Part shown: positions 1 through 6,883 of the stretch, one piece after another
How positions within the stretch are numbered: position 1 is the first letter of the stretch
Layout: each line of letters starts with the position of its first letter
NCBI GenBank assembly: GCA_964516515.1
Contig: CAZEYA010000117.1
Span: forward strand, 1-12,288
Direction: 5' to 3'
Length of the DNA stretch: 12,288 nucleotides
DNA from: JANNOG01 sp964516515
Lineage (GTDB): Bacteria; Actinomycetota; Actinomycetes; Actinomycetales; JBBAYJ01
Made by a program: the position numbers and the translations under genes
The notes under the pieces: model-generated
What the model saw: only the letters and a program-made list of their open reading frames with translations
The model's database searches: none
What the model was told of the DNA's origin: nothing

Positions 1-86
1 TCAACGCTTACAACACGCGAGCCATCGCAACCTACGAGCGGGTCGGTTTCGAGACTGTCGCCCGCTACGCCACCGTGCTGTTCTGA
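1..86 (+). CDS. GNAT-family N-acetyltransferase, C-terminal fragment
   Basis: Only the last 27 codons are in the window, read in the frame that starts at base 3 and ends with TGA at 84-86. The translation, NAYNTRAIATYERVGFETVA followed by RYATVLF, has the Asn-x-x-Ala-x-x-x-Tyr-x-x-x-Gly-Phe signature of the last helix and strand of GNAT acetyltransferases, where the Asn and Tyr lie near acetyl-CoA. The family transfers an acetyl group from acetyl-CoA to an amine; the substrate cannot be inferred from this fragment. Nothing suggests a functional link to the toxin gene, which has its own leader about 330 bp further on. The family call is fairly safe despite the short length because the signature is characteristic; the subfamily is unknown. 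Confidence 0.75.
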   Translation, partial: NAYNTRAIATYERVGFETVARYATVLF

Positions 87-89
87 GGC

Positions 90-128
90 CGGGTCCGGCG
101 CTTCGCCTGCTCGCCCGCCACGGACCCG
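90..128 (+). terminator. Possible hairpin terminator after the acetyltransferase gene
   Basis: CGGGTCCG at 90-97 pairs perfectly with CGGACCCG at 121-128, and a smaller GGCG-CTT-CGCC stem (97-107) could form inside the loop. It begins four bases after the stop codon. No T-tract follows, so if it ends transcription it is of the U-less kind often proposed for high-GC bacteria. Placement supports the call; the long loop weakens it. Confidence 0.4.
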
Positions 129-185
129 ACATGATCACCAACCGGCACCAGTACACGCCACGGGTCAGAAGACTGTCACGGTGAC

Positions 186-207
186 GTTCACCAACTGTTC
201 ACCTAAT
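186..207 (+). promoter_or_regulatory. PHO-box-like PhoP operator: two 11-bp direct repeats
   Basis: Two consecutive 11-mers, GTTCACCAACT (186-196) and GTTCACCTAAT (197-207), share a perfect GTTCACC core at exact 11-bp spacing. This is the geometry and core consensus of Streptomyces PHO-box direct repeat units bound by the phosphate-starvation regulator PhoP. The preceding 11-mer at 175-185 (GTCAC-G-GTGAC) is a weaker match and is itself an inverted repeat. The second unit overlaps a candidate -35 element of a promoter facing the toxin gene, the usual position for PhoP activation. The repeats are seen directly; the PhoP assignment is by resemblance. Confidence 0.5.
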
Positions 208-226
208 GGCTACTCTTCGAGATATT
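198..226 (+). promoter_or_regulatory. Candidate sigma-70-type promoter for the YD-repeat toxin gene
   Basis: TTCACC (198-203) and GATATT (221-226) are separated by 17 bp and each match four of six consensus bases. The -35 lies inside the second PHO-box repeat. This would give a leader of roughly 185 bases. A second possible -35, TTGACG at 262-267, has only a poor partner (GATCCT, 286-291, 18-bp spacer) and may be a weaker start. Confidence 0.35.
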
Positions 227-406
227 GCAGAGTCGCACTGCTTCGGCTACGCAATAGGGTATTGACGCCTGACCTTACGCTATGAGATCCTAATCATGAT
301 AATCCGCTTCCGGGGGCCCACGGTGGCAGCGCACATGAACGAAGCAATGGCGTAGCGAAACGCGGACGTTTCCAACCGGGCTACATTCATGCATTCATGA
401 TCCTGT

Positions 407-412
407 GGGGAG
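407..412 (+). promoter_or_regulatory. Ribosome binding site for the YD-repeat toxin gene
   Basis: GGGGAG sits six bases before the ATG at 419, a good Shine-Dalgarno match. It favours Met1 at 419 over the in-frame ATG at 434, which has no comparable site. Just upstream is a tandem 8-bp repeat, CATTCATG at 384-391 and 392-399, of unknown meaning. Confidence 0.65.
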
Positions 413-418
413 CTTGAG

Positions 419-3400
419 ATGACTGGTCGACGAATGGAAGCCCGAATCCTCCGTGTCGCAGTGGCTTGCGCCGCCGCAGTCTCCGTCGCGAACGCAGGTG
501 TGCATGCGACGGGTGCGGCGGCGGTGGACATCTCGCCCGCGTCCGGGCGGCAGGAAACATCAGAGATCGACCAGCCGGTCGAACTCGCCGTGCAGCCACC
601 TTCAGTCGTCGCGCCGGCCGCCTTGGCCGTGAAGACCGCGACCGCGCCATCGCCGTTGATCCCCCTGACGCTGGAGTTCCTACCCGCTACGGCGGAGGCA
701 TCTGATCCAGGCGGGTCTCCGGAATCCGGTGTGGTTGCCATGCCCGAGTCGTTGAGGGAGTCGCTGGAGCCGGCAACCGAGGCGGCTGTTGCGTCGGCGA
801 CGGAGGAGATCAGGCCCGATGCGGACTGGCAGTCGCAATTGCGAGAAGAGCTTCATGTGGCGGCCGGCTCCAGTGTGCAGCGGGTTCCAGAGGGGGAAGA
901 CCACCACTACAGGATCACCCCGGATCCCGAGGGGGCGGGCCCGACCGAGGGGGCGTCCACCGATGGGGAGGGCAGCCTTCAAGCCGCGGCTGCAGGGCAG
1001 GACTTCCTCTCGGTCGGTCAACGCTTGAACCCGGGCGAGTCGATCAGCTCCGGGGCTCCGGGGCCGGGCCGAAGCGTGCTCTGGGTGAGAACTATTGGAA
1101 ACACGACGATCTTTGAGATCGTCGAGAACCCCACGAGCGATGGGAGCTACGGCGTCATCCACCAAGTCTTGTACGGCGCTGTCGCGAACGCTTACGTGGT
1201 TCTGGAATCCAACGGGAACCTTGTTATGTACGCGCCCGATGGTCGTGTTCTCGATGACTCCGGTACTGGGGGGCTTGGCGGCGTTCAGCTAAGGTTGACT
1301 ACGCGGTACGCGACTGAGGGCAACGCCTTTCCATTCTTGCGGCTATACAACAATTCGGGAGGCATTGTCTACGACTTCGATACCCACTTTGGGTATCTGT
1401 TTGGTGAGCTTGCAGGTCTGGGGTCTGGTGGACAGCTCGTATCCTACGACAGGAGTACCCGCCTGCGGATGCAGGCCGACGGAAATGTCGTGCTAACCGA
1501 ATACGGGGTGCGGACTTGGTCGACGGGTACTGAAGGAAATTCGGGGTCATTCGTCTTCTTGTACCCCGACGGCAGCCTTCGTGTCGTCAGCAACGACCTG
1601 ACTCGGGTGCTGTACACGACGGGGCCCCACGTCGGATCCAACCGAAGTATCGTCGCGTCCTCGGGCGACCTCATCATGAACGCCACAGTCGACGGGTTTC
1701 CATTTCAACTCGTGGTGTGGACGGCAAAGTACGGAAGCATACCGATAGAGCGGACCTATGGTCGTGGGTGCGACCCCTGCGCCTGGAACTGGTCAGCAAG
1801 CTGGGGCTACCCGGTCAATACCGCTTCCGGTGCAGAGACGCTTCGGGTGCGAGACGTTGGCTTGGCAGGAGCAGGTGTCCCCTTCGAGATGACGCGGTCC
1901 TACACCTCCGCCGACCCGACCGCTGGGCCCTTGGGTCCAGGGTGGACTCATGGGTTGAACTCCGCCCTTCTGTTCCCGGCGGCAGGGGTGGTCGTGTACC
2001 GCGGCCCTGAGGGACAGCAATCTCGGTTCGTCGAGGGCCCGGGATCGACGTTAGACCCGGACCCGGGCGTGCTCGGCGTGTTGACGGTGGTGTCGGGCGG
2101 TTGGAGACTGACAAATCCGGACGGCCAGTACGTGACTTTCGATAGCGCAGGTCGTCTGACTGCGACCCGCGACCGGACTGGCACCGGGCTCGCGTTGACC
2201 TACTCTGGTGGGCGCTTGGTGCGAGTGACCGATGCCGCGGGCCGGCAGGTGACCATGACGAATAACAGTAGCGGGCTCGTCACGCGAGTGACCCTCCCGG
2301 ACGGCCGATTCGTCAATTATTCCTACACGTCCGGATTACTGACTGCCGTACGCGATCTCCGCGGGCAGACCACCACGTACGCCTACGATGTGGACGGTCG
2401 CTTGCGGTTGATGAGAGACCCTTTGGGCAACGAGGTTCGAACGGCCTACGACTCGGCCACGGGGCGCGTCACCTCACAGACTGATCCCCGTGGGCTCGTG
2501 ACGACATTCGCATGGGACGCGGCTACTGGGAGGACGACCATCACGCGACCCGACGGGGGAGTGTGGGTCGAGGACTACGACGGCAATGTGCTGGTGTCAC
2601 GAACCGACGCGTTGGGGCAGGTCACCGACTATATTTACGACGAGAACGTCAACCTCGTTGGTGTGCGTGACGAGCTGCGTCGCGTCACCAGCATGTCGTT
2701 CGACGCCCATGGAAACATGCTGACCCGTACCCACCCCAAGGTCGCTGGGGAGGCAGGCGGGTACACCGAATCGTGGACCTATAACGCTACGAACGATGTG
2801 ACGTCTCACACGGATCGTCGAGGGTCCCGAACGACCTACGAGTACAACGGCGCAGCATTGATGATACGAGCTGTCGACCCCAACGGGGGCGGCACCTCCT
2901 ATATGTACAATCTCGCCGGCCAAGTGACATCGGTAACTGACCCGCGGGGCAACACCACGACATCCGAATACAACACCGCCGGGGGCGTTGCCGCGACCGT
3001 CAGCCCGCGAGGCGCTCGCACCACCTTCGAGTACGACTCGTCGGGCCGTCTGCTGCGGACCGTCAACCCGTTGGGGAATGTGGCCGGGGGAATCCCCGCC
3101 GACCACACCACGACGTTCGCCTATGACGACGGCGGTCTCGTGACGTCCGGGACCGATGCCGCAGGCGGTGTAACCCTGCACGCGTACGACCTGTCCGGGC
3201 GACGGACGTCAACGACGGACCCGGTAGGCCGTGTCACGACCTTCGCATACGACGCAGCGGGCAACCGCACGTCGATCACCGACGCGACCGGGGCTGTGTG
3301 GTCGACGGCCTATGACCCAGTTGGGCGCGTGACAGAGGAGCGATCCCCCGCGGGCAGGGCGACGTTCACCTACGATGATGTCGGCAACGTGTTGACAGAG

Positions 3401-6400
3401 ACCAGCCCACGCGGCAATGCGACAGGTGCAACGCCGGGATCATTCACGACACGACACCGTCACGACCCAGTTGGCAACATTGTGTCTACCACCGATCCGG
3501 CGGGTCAGGTCACCACCCACGCCTACGACGCGATGAACCGTCGAACGGTCTTCACCGATGCTCGGGGCAACGCGACGACAACGACGTATGACGCGAATGA
3601 CAACATCACCTCTGTCACCGACGGTGAAGGCGGCATCACGAGGACTGCGTACGACATCCTCGACAGGGCCGTGACCGTCAGCGACCCCCGGAACCCCCTG
3701 TGGGTCACCCAGTTCCAGTACCTACCCACGGGGCAGGTGAGCCGGAAGACCACGCCGGACGGTGCCCGCTGGACATGGGACTACGACGCCGACGGAAATC
3801 GAACGCGCGAGGTGGACCCCAGGGGCACCGTTGCCGGGGCAAACCCGGACCGCTACGCCTCTGTCACGGTGTATGACCTCGACGGCCGCGCGACATCGGT
3901 CACCGATCCTCTGGGAAACACCACCGCACAGGCATACGACGCGATCGGAAGAATGACGTCGAGTACCGACCCCCGGGGGGGTGTCACCACACACACCTAC
4001 CGCGCCGACGGAGCTCTGGCGTCGGTGACTGGGCCCGCCAATACCGGTACAACCGCCTACGGGTACGACGCGGCCGGAAACCTCACGACGCGGACCGACA
4101 CAAAAGGACGCGTCACGCGATACGCCTATGACGCCGCTCGCCGCCTGACGTCCACGACGCTGCCGGATGGCCGCATCTGGGCCTCCCGGTACGACCCCAA
4201 CGGCAACCGCACCGTGGTGGAGACACCCATCGGAACTGCCACGACCGCCAACCCGGACGACGGGCTCATCACCTCGACGTTCGACTCCCGCGACCAGGTC
4301 ACAGCCCTGAATTACTCCGACTCCACGCCCGACGTCACCTACACCTACGACGCCGTCGGACATCGCATCCGGATGAGTGACGGAGCGGGCGTCGCGACCT
4401 ACACATACGACCGGGCCGACCGACTGGCGTCGTTGACCCGTGATGGTGACACCACCACCTACACCTATGACGCGGCGGGCAACATCACGCGCCGGGCATA
4501 CCCTGACGCAACCACCATGGACGCGGCGTACGACGCAACCGGGCGCCAGATCTCGATTTCACGCAATGGAGTCCGGCACGCGACGTACACCTACGACCCA
4601 GCGGGGCGTCCTTTGACTGCTGCCCTTGCCACCGGTGTTGCACATGAATGGTCCTACGATCGGGCGGGTCGGCCGCTCGGAGTCACGTCGCGGACCGGTT
4701 TAACCCTTGTCACTGCTGTCAACGCCGTCCTAGACCCGACCGGCAACCCCACGCGGATCACGACCACCACGCCGGGCGTCGGGACACCCCCGGCAGCCGC
4801 TCCCGGCAGTTCGCCGTTGCAGGTCGTGGTCGGCGACCCTTCCCTCCTGCCGCTCATGACGGCGCTCGCGGCCGCTACCAGCAACGATCAGGGCGAGGCG
4901 CTCCTCCAGGTGGTCGACACCAGGAGCGGGGCCATGACCATCCCGGGGTGCCCGACGACACCCGCAGCGCCACGCGATCAGACCGCCGCGGTCGATTCCC
5001 TCGCCGGGCTCCCCTACGCCTCGCGAGGCGGCGAGCTGACCGGCCCGTTGTCGCCGGAGTGCCGCCCGTCGGCCGTCACCACCACTCGACGCGCTGACCC
5101 CAGTGGTTCGGCGTTGGCCGTGCGCGGCGACTCCTACGTGTACGACCTGGCCGGGCGAGTCACCCGCCACTGCCTAGGACTCGCTGCCGGCGCCAGTTGC
5201 GACGCTGCCGCAGGTGCGTCACTGGCTTATGCCTACGACGAGGTCGGGAACCGGACCGGGGTCACTCGAACCGGTGTGCCCGGTGCTGCGCAGACCACGT
5301 ACTCCTTCGACGCGGCCGACCGCATGACGCAGGTCACCAGTGGCGGGACCTCCCGACCGGTCACCACGGACGTGTTGGGGAACATCACCAACGACGGTGC
5401 CGGTCGTACGTACAGCAGCGACCTCGGCAGTCACCTCAAGACTGTCGCCACAGGGAACATCACCCTGTCGTACGGCTACGACGGCGACGGGACGAGGCTG
5501 ACGCAGACAGCCACGCCGACCGGTGGAGGCGCATCGACCGCTACTCGGCTGGTGTGGGACCCCACCTTCGACGTGACCCAGCCCGTCGCTCAGCGAGGGT
5601 CGGCGGCGGGTTCTTGGCAGCGGTCCTGGGTGCACGGCCCGGCGGGCACCGGTCCCGTATCGATCAGCACCGCGGCAGCCGGCGGCGGCGCGACGACCGG
5701 CTGGGTGCATCCCGGCTGGATGACCACCCCCGCCGGGGTCAGCAATGCTGCGGGGCAGGTCACGGCCACGACCGACTATGACCTCTTCGGTGTCGGGTCC
5801 TGGAGCACAGCCGACGGCGCGGTCCTGCCCTCGTGGACGACCACCAGCGGGTCCTCAAGCGGCGGCACGTCCACTCTGGCCGTCGCGGGCGTGCTGGGCC
5901 CGTTCGGCGAACTGAGTGATCCCGCCACCCGAACCTCTGCGAGTGCGGCGCTGGTCGGTCTGCGGGCTCGGACCATGGATCCGACGACCGGCCGGTTCCT
6001 CAGCCCGGACCCACTGACACCTGTCATCACCGATCCCTACGTCACGGCGTATGCCTACGCCAACAACCGTCCCGGAGTTCTCAACGACCCAACCGGGCAG
6101 TGCGCCCTGCTCTGCACCGCCGCCATCGGGGCCGGGATCGGCGCCGTCATCGGCGGGGCCAGCTACGCCATCACCAACCGCAGCAACTTCAGCTGGGGTG
6201 GCCTCGGCGGTGCTGTGGCGACTGGCGCGATCACCGGTGCCATCGCCGGTGCCGGCGGGTATCTCATCGGCGGCGCCGCAGCAGGGGTGGCCGCCCGGTA
6301 CGGAATCGGTGGTCTCGCTGCCGGTATCGGCTCCCACGCCATAGGCGGAGCCGGTGCGGGATTCCTCTCCACGACCGTCAGTGCAGGCATCCAGGGCCGA

Positions 6401-6883
6401 ACGCCAACCCGCAACGAACTCGTCTTCAACACCGGGATAGGCGCCGTCACCGGCGGACTCGGTGCCGCTGCAGCCTACCGGCAGCTTTTCAATCCTAAAT
6501 GCACACAGTTATGGCGTGGTGATACCAGGGGGCCCAAGGAAATCTTCTCTCAGGGCTTCCAGGCTCGGGGAGGAGTCGAAGACCTATACCAACATGCAGC
6601 CTATCAGCAACCCAGCAACTGGGTAAGCACCTCGGTCAGTCGCGGAATTGCGAAGGATTATGCCAATCCAAAAGGTCACACCGAAGGGTGGGTGTATGAA
6701 ATCGTAGCGCCCCCGGGTGGCTTGAGTGTCAACAGGGAGCTTTTCCGCAGGTCTCCGTACGTGCATGAGAGCGAGATAGTTTTTCGAGAGATTGATCCAT
6801 CCTATATTCGCTCTGCTCATAGAGTCCAGAATACTCAATGGAAAGGCGTGCCTGAACGTCGGCCAGGAAGTGGCCCGAGATGA
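419..6883 (+). CDS. Secreted YD/RHS-repeat polymorphic toxin with C-terminal ADP-ribosyltransferase domain
   Basis: 2154 residues. Residues 1-27 form a Sec-type signal peptide (basic start, hydrophobic core, ANA or VHA cleavage site). About 28-190 is Ala/Pro/Glu-rich and low complexity. About 195-440 carries bulb-lectin-like repeats, for example MQADGNVV at 351-358 followed by TWSTGT. A CxxC (C451, C454) precedes a DUF6531-like segment (about 462-540). From about 565 to 1820 come several dozen YD repeats (TTFAYDAAGN type), interrupted at about 1455-1560 by a non-YD insert. The RHS core (GLRARTMDPTTGRFLSPDPL and following) ends in DPTGQ at 1890-1894. A Gly/Ala-rich hydrophobic stretch (1895-2027) leads to the ART domain, 2028-2154. 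YD shells of this family enclose a C-terminal toxin and release it after self-cleavage near the core; with a Sec signal this resembles WapA-type proteins of Gram-positives. The gene overlaps its putative immunity gene by ATGA. The architecture is well supported; delivery and target are inferred. Confidence 0.93.
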   Translation: MTGRRMEARILRVAVACAAAVSVANAGVHATGAAAVDISPASGRQETSEIDQPVELAVQPPSVVAPAALAVKTATAPSPLIPLTLEFLPATAEASDPGGSPESGVVAMPESLRESLEPATEAAVASATEEIRPDADWQSQLREELHVAAGSSVQRVPEGEDHHYRITPDPEGAGPTEGASTDGEGSLQAAAAGQDFLSVGQRLNPGESISSGAPGPGRSVLWVRTIGNTTIFEIVENPTSDGSYGVIHQVLYGAVANAYVVLESNGNLVMYAPDGRVLDDSGTGGLGGVQLRLTTRYATEGNAFPFLRLYNNSGGIVYDFDTHFGYLFGELAGLGSGGQLVSYDRSTRLRMQADGNVVLTEYGVRTWSTGTEGNSGSFVFLYPDGSLRVVSNDLTRVLYTTGPHVGSNRSIVASSGDLIMNATVDGFPFQLVVWTAKYGSIPIERTYGRGCDPCAWNWSASWGYPVNTASGAETLRVRDVGLAGAGVPFEMTRSYTSADPTAGPLGPGWTHGLNSALLFPAAGVVVYRGPEGQQSRFVEGPGSTLDPDPGVLGVLTVVSGGWRLTNPDGQYVTFDSAGRLTATRDRTGTGLALTYSGGRLVRVTDAAGRQVTMTNNSSGLVTRVTLPDGRFVNYSYTSGLLTAVRDLRGQTTTYAYDVDGRLRLMRDPLGNEVRTAYDSATGRVTSQTDPRGLVTTFAWDAATGRTTITRPDGGVWVEDYDGNVLVSRTDALGQVTDYIYDENVNLVGVRDELRRVTSMSFDAHGNMLTRTHPKVAGEAGGYTESWTYNATNDVTSHTDRRGSRTTYEYNGAALMIRAVDPNGGGTSYMYNLAGQVTSVTDPRGNTTTSEYNTAGGVAATVSPRGARTTFEYDSSGRLLRTVNPLGNVAGGIPADHTTTFAYDDGGLVTSGTDAAGGVTLHAYDLSGRRTSTTDPVGRVTTFAYDAAGNRTSITDATGAVWSTAYDPVGRVTEERSPAGRATFTYDDVGNVLTETSPRGNATGATPGSFTTRHRHDPVGNIVSTTDPAGQVTTHAYDAMNRRTVFTDARGNATTTTYDANDNITSVTDGEGGITRTAYDILDRAVTVSDPRNPLWVTQFQYLPTGQVSRKTTPDGARWTWDYDADGNRTREVDPRGTVAGANPDRYASVTVYDLDGRATSVTDPLGNTTAQAYDAIGRMTSSTDPRGGVTTHTYRADGALASVTGPANTGTTAYGYDAAGNLTTRTDTKGRVTRYAYDAARRLTSTTLPDGRIWASRYDPNGNRTVVETPIGTATTANPDDGLITSTFDSRDQVTALNYSDSTPDVTYTYDAVGHRIRMSDGAGVATYTYDRADRLASLTRDGDTTTYTYDAAGNITRRAYPDATTMDAAYDATGRQISISRNGVRHATYTYDPAGRPLTAALATGVAHEWSYDRAGRPLGVTSRTGLTLVTAVNAVLDPTGNPTRITTTTPGVGTPPAAAPGSSPLQVVVGDPSLLPLMTALAAATSNDQGEALLQVVDTRSGAMTIPGCPTTPAAPRDQTAAVDSLAGLPYASRGGELTGPLSPECRPSAVTTTRRADPSGSALAVRGDSYVYDLAGRVTRHCLGLAAGASCDAAAGASLAYAYDEVGNRTGVTRTGVPGAAQTTYSFDAADRMTQVTSGGTSRPVTTDVLGNITNDGAGRTYSSDLGSHLKTVATGNITLSYGYDGDGTRLTQTATPTGGGASTATRLVWDPTFDVTQPVAQRGSAAGSWQRSWVHGPAGTGPVSISTAAAGGGATTGWVHPGWMTTPAGVSNAAGQVTATTDYDLFGVGSWSTADGAVLPSWTTTSGSSSGGTSTLAVAGVLGPFGELSDPATRTSASAALVGLRARTMDPTTGRFLSPDPLTPVITDPYVTAYAYANNRPGVLNDPTGQCALLCTAAIGAGIGAVIGGASYAITNRSNFSWGGLGGAVATGAITGAIAGAGGYLIGGAAAGVAARYGIGGLAAGIGSHAIGGAGAGFLSTTVSAGIQGRTPTRNELVFNTGIGAVTGGLGAAAAYRQLFNPKCTQLWRGDTRGPKEIFSQGFQARGGVEDLYQHAAYQQPSNWVSTSVSRGIAKDYANPKGHTEGWVYEIVAPPGGLSVNRELFRRSPYVHESEIVFREIDPSYIRSAHRVQNTQWKGVPERRPGSGPR
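1000..1740 (+). other. Bulb-type (mannose-binding) lectin-like domain in the toxin N-terminus
   Basis: Residues about 195-440. It opens with a GQRLNPGESISSG block and then has successive strand units: LESNGNLVMYAPDGRVLDDS, RMQADGNVVLTEYGVRTWST and YPDGSLRVVSNDLTRVLYTT. These are spaced like the QxDxNxVxY units of B-lectins, with Q352, D354 and N356 in the best-preserved site, where the final Tyr is replaced. Sugar binding could attach the secreted toxin to envelope glycans of self or target cells. Domain recognition is from motifs only; ligand unknown. Confidence 0.65.
2105..6100 (+). repeat. YD-repeat shell ending in the RHS core
   Basis: Protein-level repeats of roughly 20 residues with the pattern TT-aromatic-x-YD-xx-GR/N-x(5-8)-DP-x-G, running from about residue 563 to the core motif ending DPTGQ at 1890-1894. 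Units are diverged at DNA level and not identical copies. In known structures such repeats form a beta-sheet cocoon around the toxin domain. A stretch at about 4780-5090 lacks the pattern. The core motif aspartates are where family members self-cleave; cleavage here would fall close to residue 1894. Confidence 0.9.
6500..6880 (+). other. C-terminal ADP-ribosyltransferase toxin domain (pertussis toxin S1-like)
   Basis: Residues 2028-2154. LWRGDTRGPKEIFSQGF matches the start of pertussis toxin S1 (VYRYDSRPPEDVFQNGF, recalled) and aligns R2033 with its catalytic Arg9. H2059 in YQHAAY aligns with His35. WVSTS (2068-2072) is the STS strand that positions NAD. VYEIVAPPG follows, and HESEIVF gives E2117-x-E2119, aligning E2119 with Glu129. 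The set R, H, STS and E is complete, so the domain is expected to be an active R-S-E-class mono-ADP-ribosyltransferase. An E-x-E loop is typical of arginine-directed enzymes, whereas the DNA-guanine enzymes (scabin, pierisin) have Q-x-E. The substrate is therefore probably a protein arginine, but this is inference. GC falls sharply on entering this module. Confidence 0.85.

Noticed and set aside
87..418. tRNA, riboswitch or small RNA gene in the leader.
   Set aside because: No cloverleaf or recognisable riboswitch core was found; only short hairpins and the direct repeats stand out.
3722..4363. A 213-codon minus-strand frame in the YD region with Val/Gly-rich repeats.
   Set aside because: It is the reverse reading of the YD repeats. 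Its apparent periodicity is explained by the plus-strand protein repeats.
2100..6100. CRISPR-like or tandem DNA repeats in the toxin gene.
   Set aside because: The repetition is at protein level (YD units of varying length); no constant DNA repeat with unique spacers is present.
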